Source: Malania oleifera (lineage: Eukaryota; Streptophyta; Magnoliopsida; Santalales; Ximeniaceae). From it: a stretch of DNA of 64,000 nucleotides. Location of the stretch: positions 10,306,062 through 10,370,061 of the forward strand of contig NC_080418.1 of NCBI RefSeq assembly GCF_029873635.1, written 5' to 3'. The position numbers were made by a program, and so were the translations under genes. Position 1 is the first letter of the stretch, and every line of letters starts with the position of its first letter. The notes below the pieces were generated by a model. The model worked only from the letters and a program-made list of their open reading frames with translations, was not told where the DNA came from and made no database searches. Positions 37,244-51,506 of this stretch are shown here, one piece after another.

Positions 37244-39106
37244 GTTTCCCTCCTCTTCTCTCTTCAATCCTAGCCCCATTTCTCACCAGATTGAAGATCT
37301 GAGGCCACCACGACGCTCCTGGCGAAGTTCTTTGCAAGTCTGCTGGAGCTGATCGTGGGGAAAGTTAGTTTGAGATTCATCCCAAATCTAGGGTAAGGTG
37401 TTTTACTTAGAATCTGCTTTCCCTACAGTTATAAGAAGTGTTGTACATAGAAAAATACTGATGTTTGGTTCTGGGGGATATTATTTTCAGGATGTTGAGC
37501 AAGGAACCCTGCGGATATAGGGCCAGAATTTAGTAGGGGCTTTTCAGATTTAAGGTAAGGGAAATATGCTATGCTAGCGATTTTTAATATGTATACAGAA
37601 TATTATGAATGTTTATTTACGAGCATGCAGATCAGATTATTTTTCCAGAGAATTATGAATATTATATTTATAGCAAAATTACAGAAATTGAGCATGATAT
37701 TGTGTTTACTCAAATGTGTGGCATGAGTTTATTACAGTACAATATGTAGACTTTACAGTATTACAAATATTCAGATATTTCATATTATTAGCAATGAATG
37801 AGACTTACAGTATTTCTCAGAAAAACATGATTTCTAAACCATAACACTCAGACAGTTTATTCCGATAGATTATACAGTTATAGTATCAAGATGTTACAGT
37901 AGATTATTCAGAGATTACAGATATTATATACAGAGTATACAGATATTATACATAGATATTTTATACAGATATTACAGATAGTACAGACAGAAAGCATAGA
38001 TGTTACAGACAGATAATATACATATTTCAGTCAAATATCTCAGATAATACAGCTCAGATTTATAGTGTTATGGTTGGTTTTGAAATCATGTTAAAAGCAG
38101 TAAGATGATTATATATTTATATATGTATATAGTATTACACGATATCAGATCCCTATGGAAATTACAGACAGATAAATACAGCAGAGCACGGTACCTTTGC
38201 TAGTTTTAGACACGTGCAACCACATGACTTAGATAGTATGTGAATTCCGTCTAACCGTGCGATGAGAGATTGCAGTATCCCCAGTATACTGGGTTAAGGT
38301 AGCCGATTAGACGATGACAGAGGTTAGAGAAGGCCCAAAGTAATTGCAGTGGGCTAGATCTACATAGATCGATACAGATTGGCGGATGATAGAGATTGAC
38401 TTGCCTGGTAGGCCAACCAGAGTAAGTCCAGCCTACGGGCCGCATAACCCTATCATGAGGCGATATATCATGATATACAGATCCCAGGGTATAGCAGAAG
38501 TTCCTATGTACAGATATATCACACAACAACAGTTTATACTATTATATTAGCAGTACCTTCAGATAGCAAACTCAGATACACAGTTATATTTTAAAGATTA
38601 TATGATAGATATATATTTTGTACAGTTTATCAATTTCTCAGATTACAGTATCAGTATTACTTCAATATTTTAAATGATTAACTCAGTTGCCACACACTAG
38701 TAATAACATATTTCCACTTACCGAGCGTTGTCTCATCCCAATGACTTATTATTTTTTAGGAGATCCTGCTAGACGAGCAGATCAGGCTCATGGTTAGAGA
38801 TTGTCCAGGTTGCCCTACCTGGAAGGGTAGATGCATTTTTGGGTATCATTGATTTGGGGATAGTTTCATATTTTGATGTTGTCACTGGGTATTTTGTATT
38901 GTAATTATATTTCAGAGCATTATAGTTTTCTGGTATTGTATATAGCAGTTCCTAGTCTTGTGTACCGCTGCTTAGTCATGTATGATTTACAGAGATTCCT
39001 CGATGCTCTTTTAGGTCTAAGATGTTATTATTAGTAGTTTAGATAGATGATATTATGATTTACAGATTGAAAAAAATTAAAAATTTATTAATAGCAGGTC
39101 ATTACA
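36917..39106 (+). repeat. 5' LTR of G3
   Basis: TGTAATAACC...GGTCATTACA, about 2.19 kb. Palindrome cluster with about seven units at 36945-37130, then a TATA-like TAAAAATAG at 37139 and a CT tract at 37199-37241. Splice-like signals: GTAAGG at 37393, TTTTCAG ending 37490, GTAAGG at 37555, TTTTTTAG ending 38759. A degenerate 'acagatatta' array lies at about 37905-38050, and the GGGCCGCATAACC module near 38437. Confidence 0.9.
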
Positions 39107-40970
39107 GTTTAGTATCAGAGCCTAGGTTGCTAGGCTCTATAGACTTTAGAATGCAGCAAGAATAATACCAGAAAATAGGAAATGAATTTGAGGTTATGTT
39201 CTGTGGTCTGAATACAAGATTTTCGTGGTGGTTTCTGTGTTTTCCCTGGAGTGACGATTTCAGGAAAACCATAGTAAACTATCGACGAGTTGTGTGTTTG
39301 GGTCGCAGGATTGGATTTTGGGGCGGAAACAAGGGAAATAGTTGATAGTGAATTTGAGGTTTTAGTTGAATGAAGTAAAATTGATCTGTATAGGATTTCA
39401 AAATAGTGTTTTGTGTATTTTTAGGATGGATCCAGGTAGCAGTGGTACAGATGTAGGAGGTGATAGACCAGGACCCTCCAGTATGGGAGGTGGAGATACA
39501 GATGTCGTACTACGTAGCGTCACCCAGCAGGTGATGGCTGAGATGGCCAGGGGCGAAGGAGAGCTTGCCTACACGATCGAGAATTTTACGTGAATGATGT
39601 CTTCTTCTTTTTCTGGGAAACCTGACTCAATTATAGTTGAGAACTGGATTCAGAACGTGGAGGAGATTTTAGCAATGTTGGCTTGTACAAACGAGTAGAA
39701 AGTGACATTTGCGTCGTTTAAGTTGATGGGAGAGGCAAAGCACTGGTGGAGATCAGCACTTTTGATTGAGGAGCAGAGGTCAGATCCAGTGCCAGTATCA
39801 TGGGATAGATTTAAGGAATTATTCTTCAAGCAATATTTCCCTACTATTGTTTGGAGTGCAAAGGTAGCAAAATTTCTACATCTGACTCAGGGGTTGATGA
39901 TGGTGACACAGTGCTGCACAATTTCTTGAGTTGTATCGTTTTGCCCCACATTTAGCACCAAACGAAGAGAAAAAGGTCAGGAAGTTTGAAGAGGGATTGA
40001 AGTAGAGTTTATTTGAGCAAATTATCGGCTTCCGAGCTCAAGCATTTGTAGAGGTGGTGGATAAAGCTGCTGTTATTGAGAGTGGTATACAGAGGAGCGC
40101 TGCAGCTCAGGGTCAGAGGAAGAGGTCTGCGCCTCAGGATTTTCAGGTGAGCTCTAGTTGAGGGCCATGGAGAGGAGATCACTATGGAGGTGGTCAGGGA
40201 CGGATGATGGGTCGTGGTGGTTTTCAGGGTGGACAGGTTGTTCCTACCTATCCCAGATGTGGCCTTAAACATCCAGGTGAATGCAGAATATGAGAGGACG
40301 TCTACTACAGATACGGGAGACTCGGGCACCGATCGTGGTCGTGTCAGGGATTGTCAGCTCAGGAACCAGCTACCAGACCATACCGGGGTGGTTATTAGGC
40401 CACCCGTGGAGGAAAGCAGAGAAAAACGGCACTGACAAGAGTGTACACGTTGATGCCAATGTAGCTCGAGATGTAGTTATAGGTACCCTTATTGCTTTCT
40501 CATATACAACTGTTGTTTTATTTAATACAAGTGCCACCTTCACTTTTGTTTCTGTGGTATATGCTAAGTTAACGGGGTATGAGGCACAGTTGTTAGATAT
40601 TAGGTTGGCTATAGCTACGTCGACTAGGTCAATGGTGAGATGTAGGAGGATACTCAGGGACTTTCCAGTAACTATTCAGGGAAAAATATTTCCAGTTGAT
40701 TTGGTGATATTAGATATGCAATGATTTGATATAATTTTGGGTATGGACTGACTGGCAGATAATCATGCTAGTATTGATTGTCATTTGAAAGAAGTAATTT
40801 TTTGACCTCCAGGCGAACCCAAATATAGATTTCTTAGTTCGCGGGTATGTTCTTTGCCACATCTTGTGTCAGTTGTTCAAGTGAGAAAATTGATTCAAGA
40901 AGGCTGTCAGGGATTTTGTGCTTACATTAAGGAATCGCCGAAAGAAGAACTGAAACAAATTGATGCCCCT

Positions 40971-43431
40971 TGTAACGCCTCGAACCCTTAAACCTGGGTC
41001 CGGCGCATCATACCTGATAAAATCCCTGATAATCCATGATCCATAATATACGCAGCGGAAAACATAAACATAATCTCCATATGATATTAAAACCATAATC
41101 AATAATATCAGAGTTTATTACCCTTATATAACATCCATACTATCCATCCAACACCTGCATTACCATACATACACAAATCTCCAAAACATTTCAGTATGTT
41201 CACAACCATTTTGTTCTCAACAGATTTAAAACATAAAAACATAAAACATAAATATTTACATTCTCCAAAGTATATCAAAATATACCCTTTCTCTTTATAC
41301 AATCCTCAAAAGGCCAAAACCCTCGAGCTCTCTAAGCCTGACCTCGAGGATGTCCTGAAAAAGAAATAAGCATTTTCGGGTGAGACACATCTTTGTAAGG
41401 GAAGAAACAATATATTAAACACAGCGTGTGGCTAACATGAGGTATATAAATATCATTTTAATTACGTTTGTAAAGCATTTTTATAAACATTGAAATCATT
41501 CTCTGAATCCAAACAATCACATGCAAAGGTTTAACCCACGAGATTACCCAAGGATAGGGGTGATTACCTATCCATACAAGTAGTACCCCTCTGCTCTGAT
41601 ACTTAGGTAACCCAAAGGTCACTACTGAAGCATACCAGAGCACTCACCTTACTCTGCAAGCCTTCAAGTGTTAAATTGATCTCGTACTCACACCGTTCAA
41701 CAATAGTTTATCGGCAAAGACCCTAAAGATAGGGAAATCTACCTGCCCATATAAGTAGATTCCCTTTGCCCTAGTACGTTATGCAGCTACTGCCACATTT
41801 GAAGCTACTAGTACACTTGCCTTTCTTAGCAAGCCCTCAGGCGAAGAGTTTGCCTCGCCCAACCATAATATGTTCTACATACATAAATATTTCTAATATC
41901 ATAATATATTATTTTTCTGTCTTTATTTAATTATACATATTCATTCATGTTCATAACGTAACATTGCATTGCATTTCACTTTAAGTGACTCTTTCCAATT
42001 TACATCGTTCACATTTGTCATTTCATTTCATGGTCATTCCATTGTCATTTCATTGGATAACATTTTCATTTCATTCCTTCATACTACAACTAGTTTTTAG
42101 CCATCATTTGTTAGTCCACATAGAAATGCGCTAGAATCTGTTACAGTTAGTCCACAGAGAAATGTGCTAGAATCTGCCAACATAGATGTCTTTCAGCTAT
42201 CTTACATTTACATGGTTGCATTTAACATACATAAACAACATTATACATATCATATTTTATTCTCAATACTTTACTTATTTAGCCTACATCTTAACATTTA
42301 ACATATATTTGCACAAAATCTTATGTCATATAGTTTAACGATAAAATTCATATATATTCCTTACAAAATAAGCTAACTCATAATTAACATTTATACGCTG
42401 TAAATACATATAATTTCTTATTTAATTTCTCAAAAAATTCTTTTCACTTTCATTCGCTTACTTTCATATATACATAACTATATCGACAATTCTAGGCTCA
42501 GAAAACATAAATTTCATGACTGGTATTTTAAACCCACATAAAAACATATATATACATAAATAATACATAATCCTTTTTAATTCATAAAAACCTGATTTAA
42601 TACATAAATTTCCCCCTTACCTGAATTCTCGAACTACATCGACAGGAATCCCACACAGATGCCCGTGGCGCTCACTCGGACTCTAATTCAAAAATCCTAG
42701 TTCCATTAAATTATTCATAAATAAAATACTATTTAAATATTTCCTAGGGTCATAATTTTCAAATTAATAGTTATACCTGCAAATATAACCAATTTATTAA
42801 AATTTTCAAATCTCACTCTCGCTTTGGAGTGGGACCTAGAAAACCCCAATTGAAAATTTACCCACGCCAACATGATGACAACCGTGACTAGGATCACGTG
42901 GTGGTGCCCGATTGTCAATTTAGTGACAGATTTAAAGGAAAATTGGGAAAATGGGGAAAAGTTACCTTTCCCCAAGAGTAGTGCCTAAGCTGTTCCCACG
43001 ACAAATATGCTCCAGTAGAAATTTCAGTGGTGAAACCAGGAATCCAACAGCACCTTCTGTTTCCCAACCCACCGCAAATCCGTCGAGAAATTGAGGAGAG
43101 AAGGGACGGAGACGGAGAGCAAGGGGAGGGCACACAAAAGAATTTCAGGAGGGGTTGGCCACCTCAGTTATGAAGAAATTTAATGGATCCTGAAGGAAGC
43201 TTCAGGATCCTTTACATATATATATTATAATAATAAACTATATTATATTAATATATTATATTATATAATTCAATTAATAATAATTATTTTTACTTAATTA
43301 ATTTAATTTTAAATTTAAATTTTATTTTATTTCATTATTATTATTTTTTTCATACTATTCCCTTTATCTGTCAATTTATTATTATTATTTTCCTAATTAT
43401 TTCAATTATTATAATTTTCTGGGTTATTACA
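40971..43431 (-). repeat. 3' LTR of G5
   Basis: TGTAACGCCT...GGGTTATTACA, about 2.46 kb, matches 44967-47485 along its length and the solo LTR at 34418 in inverse orientation. Confidence 0.9.
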
Positions 43432-44966
43432 TTCTCCCCTCCTTAAGAAATTTCATCCTCGAAATTTTACTAACTAATTAACCTTTTACCTGACTTAAAT
43501 TCATTTACCAACTATCATCATAAGAATTTAACATACATATCATCATTTAAATCATGCAATCATTCTTCATTAAATTAAATCATCTCATACCTGCATCCCT
43601 GATAGCATCCTCCTTAGCCTTAAGTGTGTACAGCCGGGGTGGACCACCTCTTCCAAGCGGTACCTGCTATTTTCCCCGATCTTGGTTTTGAACAGATACC
43701 ATAGGCAATGGTTCTCGGCAATCCTTCCTAATATGTCCTAGCTTACCGCACCTGAAGCAATTCAGAGTGCCAAACCAACATTCGCCCCTATGTCTCTTAT
43801 TGCACCTAGGACATACAGAGCCCATTGCTTCCTTTACTTTTTTCGCTGGTCCCTGACTGGCCTCAGATTGGAAACTAGATGGTGCAGGTCTCTTCTTCTG
43901 CTCTGAAGGCTCAGCACTGCCCTGGATACTCTCGAGGCTTTATCAACTAGTTCTGAAAAACTCTGGACCTGATACCCGACCACCAGCTCGTAGATTCTAC
44001 GCCTTAAGCCTTTCTCAAATTTTTTGGCCTTCCTTACTTCATTTGGGATCAGAAATGGAGAAAAACGCGACAGTTCCACAAATTTAGCTGCATATTCTGC
44101 AATTGTCATATCCCCCTAGGTCAGATTAGTAATCTCCTCAATCTTCTTCTCTCTGATAAATGAAGGAAAATACCTATCAAAGAACAGCTCTTTGAATCTT
44201 TCCTAGGTAAGAGCTATCCTTACTACCCTCTGATCCTTTAGCAGCTTCGTAGAAAGCCACCAGCGCTTCGCCTCTCCTGTCATCTTAAAAGCGGCATAAC
44301 GGATCTTCTGCTCGTCTGTGCAGTCAAGTACAACCATGATTTCTTCTATCTTCTGAACTTAGTTCTCTGCAATCACATGATCAGGTCCTCAGGTAAAGGC
44401 TGGAGGGTTCATCCTCATAAATTCTTTAATATTGCAATCTTGTCCTGCATGTGGACAGTTCTGTTCCTTAGGTTCCTTCTTCATCTCTGCCCTAACCTGG
44501 CGGATTATACCCCGCAACACCTTAAAGGTATGTATGTCCACTTCTTCACTAGAAGTCACTGAATCCTCTTTTCCTTCAACCTTTACATTCTCATTTCCTG
44601 AAAATAGGACAGAAAAGAGATAAGATTTCCATATCATAACTTCAAATAACATAATCATTAAATTAAATCCAATAAAAATCCAAAATCTCCATATAAGGAT
44701 CAAACTCACGACTAGGAAACATCACTGTCGATGGATTTGTCGTGGTTTTATGAAATCGTCGACTGAATCAAAAAATCACAGAAGTCCGCCAAGGGATTTT
44801 TGCCTCCAAGTTATAAGACAAAATCCTATACTTCCCTATACCATACCTACTTCTCAATGCCTAACCTACCCATCTCCTAGTTTTCATCCTAATTCATTCA
44901 CATATTCTGATATAAATCATTTCCTAAGTTCTCAAAATCCCAAAATCATTGCTCTAATACCATAAT

Positions 44967-47124
44967 GTAACGCCCTGAACCCTTAAACTCAAGTCCGACG
45001 CGTTATACCTAATAAAATCCTCGATAATCCATGATCGATAATACACACAGCGAAAAACATAAACATAATCTCCATATGATATAAAAACCATAATCAATAA
45101 TACCAGAGTTTACTACCCCTATATAACATCCATACTATCCATCCAAGACCTGCATTACCATACATACACAAATCTCCAAAACATTTCAGTATGTTCACAA
45201 CCATTTTGTTCTCAACAGACTTAAAACATAAAGACATAAAACATAAATATTTACATTCCCCAAAGTATGTCAAAATATACCCTTTCTCTTTATACAATCC
45301 TCAAAAGGCTAAAATCCTCGAGCTCTCTAAGCCCGACCTCGAGGATGTCCTGAAAAATAAATAATTATATTCGGGTGAGACACATCTCAGTAAGGGAAGA
45401 AACAATATATTAAACATAGCATGTGGCTAACATGAGGTATATGAATATCATTTTAATAACGTTTGTAAAGCATTTTCATAAACATTGAAATCATTCTCTG
45501 AATCTAAACAATCACATGCAAAGATTTAACCCACGAGATTACCCAAGGATAGGGGTGATTACCCGCCCATATAAGTAGTACCCCTTTACTCTGATGCTTA
45601 GGTAACCTGAAGGTCACTACTAAAGCATACCAGAGCACTCACCTTACTCAGCAAGCCCTCAAGTGTTAAATTGATCTCGTACTCACACTATTCAACAATA
45701 GTTTACTGGCAAAGGCCCTACGGATAGGGAAATCTACTCGCCCATACAAGTAGGTTCCCTCTGCCCTAGTACGTTATGCAGCTACTACCACATCTGAAGC
45801 TACTAGCGCACTTGCCTTTATCAGCAAGCCCTTAAGCGAAGAGTTTGTCTCGCTCAACCATAACATGTTCTACATACATAAATACTTCTAATATCATAAT
45901 ACATCATTCTTTCTGTCTTTATTTAATCATACATATCCATTCATGTTCGTAACTTAACATTGCATTACATTTCACTTTAAGTGACTTTTTCCCATTTACA
46001 TCGTTCACATTTGTCATTTCATTTCATGGTCATTCCATTATCATTTCATTGCATAACATTTTTATTTCATTCCTTCATGCTACAACTAGTCTTTAGCCAT
46101 CATTTGTTAGAGTTGTCTTACATTTACATGGTTGCATTTAACATACACAAACAACATTGTCCATATCATATTTTATTTTCAATACTTTACTTATTTAGCC
46201 TGCATCTCATACATTTAACATATATTTGCACAGAATCTCATGCCACACAGTTTAACAATAAAATTCATATACATTCCTTACAAAATAAGCCAACTCATAA
46301 TTAACATTTATACGCTGTAAATACATTTCATTTCTTATTTAATTCCTCATAAAATTTCTTTCACTTTCATTCATTTACTTCACATATACATAACTATATC
46401 GACAATCCTAAGCTCAGAAAACATAAATTTCATGGCTAACATTTTAAACCCGCTTAAAAACATATATACATAAATAACACATAATCCTTTTTAATTCATA
46501 AAAACCTGATTTAATACATAAATTTCCCCCTTACTTGAATTCTCGAACTACACCGATAGGAATCCCACACAGATGCCCGCGGCGCTAACCCGGACCTTGA
46601 TTCAAAAACCTAATTCCATTAAATTATTCCTAAATAAAATACTCTTTAAATATTTCTTAGGGCCATATTTCCAAATTAATAGTTATACCTGCAAATATAA
46701 CTAATTTGTCAAATTTCCCAAATCCCACTCTCACTTTGAAGTGGGGCCTAGAAAACCCCAATTGAAAATTTACCCATGCCAACATGACGACAATTGCGAC
46801 TAGGACCACGTGGTGGTGCCCGATTGTCGATTTAGCGGCAGATTTGAAGTAAAATTGGGAAAATGGAAAAAAATTACCTTTCCTCAGGAGTAGTGTCTAA
46901 GTCGTTCCCACGACAAATCTGCTCCAGTAAAAATATCGGTGCCGGAATTAGGAATCAAACGGCACCTTCCGTTTCTCGATCCGCCACAAATCCATCGAGA
47001 AATTGAGAAGAGAAGGAACGGAGACGGAGAGCAAGCGGAAGGCACGCAGAAGAATTTCAGGGGGGGTTGGTCGCCTCTGTTCTGAAGAAATTTAATAGAT
47101 CCTTAAGGAAGCTTCAGGATCCTT

Positions 47125-47175
<51 letters not shown>

Positions 47176-47188
47176 CAATAATAATAAC

Positions 47189-47233
<45 letters not shown>

Positions 47234-47485
47234 CTATATTATATTAATATATTATATTATATAATTTAATTAATAATAATTATTTAATTAAATATTTTTA
47301 CTTAATTAATTAGTTTAATTTAATTTTAAATTTAGATTTTATTTTATTTCATTATTATTATTATTATTTTCATACTATTCCCTTTATCTGTTCATTTATT
47401 CCCTTTATCTATCCACTTATTATTTTATTTATTATTATTATTTTTCCTAATTATTTTAATCATTTTAATTTTCTAGGTCATTACA
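44967..47485 (-). repeat. 5' LTR of G5
   Basis: TGTAACGCCC...GGTCATTACA, about 2.52 kb. Holds a TA microsatellite (about 47128-47174) followed by an AAT microsatellite (about 47175-47231). The 3' LTR has only short versions of these at the same place. Confidence 0.9.
47128..47231. repeat. (TA)n and (AAT)n compound microsatellite in G5's 5' LTR
   Basis: About 46 bases of TA followed by about 55 bases of AAT/ATA repeats. Confidence 0.95.
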
Positions 47486-50400
47486 TCCTTGTAGTTAGAG
47501 AATTCTCAGATGTATTTCTAGAAGAATTACCTGACTTGCCACTGGACCGTGAAGTAGAGTTTACAGTGGATCTCCTACCGGGGTCCGCACTTGTATCTAA
47601 AACTCCTTATCGGATGGCCTCAACCGAGTTAAAAGAACTGAAGGATCAATTACAAGAATTACTGGATAAGAGATTTATTAGGCCCAACGTGTCGCCCTAG
47701 GGAGCACTAGTTTTATTTGTGAAGAAGAAAGATGGAACCATGAGAATGTGTATCGAATACAGGGAGATAAATAAACTGACAATTAAGAATAAATATCCTC
47801 TTCCCAAGATCGACGATTTGTTTGATCGGCTCTAGGGGACCCCGGTTTATTCTAAAATTGACCTGCGGCCAGATTATCATCAGGTGAGAGTGAGGGCAGA
47901 GGACGTCTTGAAGACGGCATTTCGTACGAGATATGGGCATTACGAGTTCTTAGTGATGCCATTTGGGTTGACTAATGCACCATCAGTATTCATGGATTTA
48001 ATGAACCGAGTGTTCCATCAGTATTGGGACCAGTTTGTAGTTGTATTTATTGATGATATACCGGTCTACTTGAGGAGTCTTGAGGAGCACGAGTATCATT
48101 TGAGGCTGGTATTGCAAACATTGAGAGAGAGAAAATTATGTGCAAAGTTCAAGAAATGTGAATTCAGGCTGAGGCAGGTTTCTTTTCTTGGTCATGTGAT
48201 TTCTGAGGCAAGTGTATCTGTTGATTCGAGTAAGATAGAGGTAGTGGTAAATTGGGCAAGGCCTGGAAATGTTCAAGAGGAGTTTTCTAGGTTTAGCAGG
48301 CTATTATCGGCGCTTCGTGGATGGCTTCTCTAGGTTGTTTGGTCCGTTAACACGACTCACGAGGAAAAATATGAAGTTTGATTAGACCGACGACTGTGAG
48401 CAGAGTTTTTAGGAGTTGAAACAGAGGTTGGTTTCAGCCTCGGTGTTGGCTATCCCATCGGGAGAGGATGGGTTTTTGATATACAGTGATGCGTCCCTGA
48501 AGGGACTCGGGTGCGTACTAATGCAGCACGGCAGGGTCATTGCTTATGTTTCTAGACAGCTTAAAGAATATGAGAAGAATTACCCTGTGCATGATTTGGA
48601 GTTAGCTGCAGTGGTGTACACTTTTAAAATCTGGAGGCATTATCTGTATGGTGGAAAATGCGAGATCTTCACAGATCATAAGAGTTTGAAATATTTCTTC
48701 ACCCAGAGAGAATTAAATATGAGGCAAAGAAGGTGGGTAGGACTTATTAAAGATTATGACTGCACTATTAATTACCACCCAGGGAAAGCGAATGTAGTAG
48801 CAGATACGCTAAGCATGAAATCAATAGAAACAGCATTAGCAGTTATAAAGATTTAGCACCCAATCCTGGTGGATTTGGAGAGACTCAGCATAGAGTTGGT
48901 AAAGGATAGTCCTCAAGCTTTTGTTGCCAGCCTAGTTATACAGTCTATCCTATATGAGAAAATTAAAGTAGCTCAGGGTGATGATGTAGAGTTAGCAGAG
49001 GTTATGGCTAGAATGCGAGATGATCAAGGAGAGGAGGTCAGCATCTCAGATGACGGAACCCTATGGTTTCGTACTATACTATATGTTCCTGTAGATACCA
49101 AGATCAAGAGAACTATATTGGAAGATGCTTACAGATCCCTGTACACCGTTCATCCTGGTAGTACTAAGATGTATAGGGATCTGCGAGAGTACTTTTGGTG
49201 GAGTGGAATGAAGAGGGAGATAGCCGAATTTGTTCAGTAGTGTTTGACGTGCCAGTAGGTTAAGGCTGAACACTAGAGACCAGCAGGGCAATTGCAGCCG
49301 TTGTTTATTCCAGAGTGGAAGTAGGACCACGTTTCTATGGATTTTGTTACGGGGTTACCACCAATGCAATAAGGGTTGAATGCGATTTGGGTGATTATAG
49401 ATCGTCTGACGAAGATTGCCTATTTCATCCCTATTAAAGTCGGTTATCCCATGGACAGACTAGCAGAAATATATGTTCAGGAGATAGTTCGCGTCCATGG
49501 TGTACCAATATCCATAATCTCAGACCGGGATCCTTAGTTCACTTCGTGATTTTGAAAAAGTTTTCAGGAGGCTATGGGTACACAGTTAGCATTTAGCACA
49601 ACATTCCATCCCCAGACAGATGGTCAGACTAAGAGGACAATCCATATATTAAAGGATATGCTTCGTGCATGCATGATAGATTTTGGAGTTAGCTGGACTC
49701 TGTTTTTACCACTAATTGAATTTGCTTATAATAACAGCTACCAGGCTAGTATTGGTATGGCACCCTATAAGGCACTGTATGCTAGGAGATATTGTTCTTC
49801 TCTTTTTTTGGGATGAGGTAGGCGAGAGGCGAGTTTTGGGTCCAGAGATTGTTCAACAAGCATATGAAAAGGTCTGACTAATTAAAGAAAGAATCAGTAC
49901 CACACAAAGTCGGCAGAAAAGCTACGCAGACACTCGCCGCCGAGAGTTAGAGTTTGACGTGGGAGACCGAGTATTTTTAAAGGTAACTCCTTTGAGAGGG
50001 GTTATGAAGTTTGGAAAGAAGGGCAAGTTGAACCCTAGGTATATTGGCCCTTTTGAGATACTATAAAGAATAGGGTCAGTTGCCTACAAGCTAGCTCCGC
50101 CGCTAATTTTATCCAGAATACACGACGTGTTTCATGTGACTATGTTGAAGAAATACGTCTCAGATTCGTCTCACATAATTAGTTATGTAGAAATAGAGCT
50201 TAAGGATTCATTAGCTTATGAAGAAATACCAGTACAGATATTAGACAGAAAGACACAAGAATTACGCACAAAAGAAATTCAGTTAGTGAAAGTTTTGTGG
50301 AAGAATCACGCTATAGAGGAAGTTTCTTGGGAACTCGAGAAGCAGATCAGACAGAGATACCCGCAGTTGTTCCAAGCGGTTTAGAGGTAATCAGGTAAAG

Positions 50401-50629
50401 TATAATAGTTAGATAGTATTTCTTTTGCAGGTACATGTATCAATTTTAGTTAGTAGATAGTTTTTTGTTTTATATATGTAATCTCCTAGAACATAGAATG
50501 TAACCACGGTATTTCTCTGTCATAAGTGAGGGTAAGTAATCAAATAAGTAGATCATTTGCTTTTATGGGATGATAGAAGGCAATACAGATAGTAAATTTT
50601 GAGGACGAAATTTTATAAGGAGGGGAGAA

Positions 50630-50894
50630 TGTAATAACCCAAGAAATTCTTACAAGACTTGTCGACGAACACAAGGGTTTCATTGACGAGGGTTCTTCAG
50701 GGTCTCGTCGACGAAAAGATACCGAGAGAGGGTTTAAGGGAGATTGAAACTCATCGACGAGGGTGCAGGTTCATCGACAAACTTTCTATACAACTCGTCG
50801 ACAAGGTGACGTGTCTCGTCAATGAATCCAGCCCTATAAATCACCGAAACCCGGATTTTAACTCAATTTTTAGCGTAGAAACCTCTCTTCTCTC

Positions 50895-50941
<47 letters not shown>

Positions 50942-51506
50942 ACGTTTCCCTCCTCTTCTCTCTTCGATCCTGACCCCATTTCTTGCTAGATTGAAGATCT
51001 GAGACCACCACGACGCTCCTGGCGAAGTTCTTTGCAAGTCTGTCGAAGCTGGTCATGGGGAAAGTCGATTTGAAATTCATCTCAAATCTAGGGTAAGGTG
51101 TTTTACTTAAAATCTGTTTTCCCTACAGTTATAAGAAGTGTTGTATACAGAAAAATACTGATGTTTACTTCTAGGGGATATTATTTCCAAGATATTGAGT
51201 TAGGAACTCTGCGAGTATAGGGCCAGAATTTAGTAAGGGTTTTTTAGATTTAAGGTAAGGGAAATATGTTATGCTAGCGATTTTTAATATGTATACAGAA
51301 TATTATAAATGTGTATTTACGAGCATGCAGATTAGATTATTTTTCAAGAGAATTATGAATATTATCTTTATAGCAGAATTACAGAAATTGAGCATGAGAT
51401 TGTGTTTACTCAAATGTGTGACATAAGTTTATTACAGTATAGTATGTAGATTGTATAGTATTGCAGATATTCAGATATTTCAAATTATTAGCAATGAATA
51501 AGACTT
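50630..51506 (+). repeat. 3' LTR of G3, incomplete
   Basis: Matches the first roughly 880 bases of the LTR at 36917, including the palindrome cluster (50655-50830), TATAAAT at 50835-50841 and the CT tract (50897-50939). Similarity stops near 51506, where AT-rich unrelated DNA follows. Confidence 0.88.

Larger units (their letters stand above)
40971..47485 (-). mobile_element. G5: gag-only LTR retrotransposon (TR-GAG-like) inside G3
   Basis: Two long LTRs, 44967-47485 (5' in element sense) and 40971-43431 (3'), enclose only about 1.5 kb. The primer-binding site is at 44951-44963 (reverse complement TGGTATTAGAGCA) and the purine tract abuts 43432. The internal part holds gag (about 44600-43620) with a Retrotrans_gag-like region ([16 protein letters not shown]) and two zinc knuckles (CPRCNKRHRGEC and CFRCGKLGHIRKDC). 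No protease, reverse transcriptase or integrase is recognisable. This matches the TR-GAG class of non-autonomous elements, or a deletion derivative of a gypsy element. The LTRs differ at about one base in seven over the first 120, nearly all transitions. Flanks share CCTTG approximately. Confidence 0.87.
36917..51506 (+). mobile_element. Ty3/gypsy element G3 (Tekay-like), interrupted by G5
   Basis: Reads rightward. 5' LTR 36917-39106; primer-binding site TTAGTATCAGAGCC from 39109; gag from ATG 39424 to about 40400; protease about 40440-40740. The gag-only element G5 sits at 40971-47485. Then reverse transcriptase about 47500-48330, RNase H 48416-48800, integrase 48869-49816, a chromodomain-like end to 50384 (VLWKNHAIEEVSWE), the purine tract AAGGAGGGGAGAA at 50617-50629, and an incomplete 3' LTR 50630-51506. 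Domain order and the C-terminal motif fit a Tekay-type chromovirus related to G1. Broken with many breaks. Confidence 0.92.

Noticed and set aside
47067-47264. Ile/Tyr repeat open frame.
   Set aside because: Translation of the TA and AAT microsatellites in an LTR.
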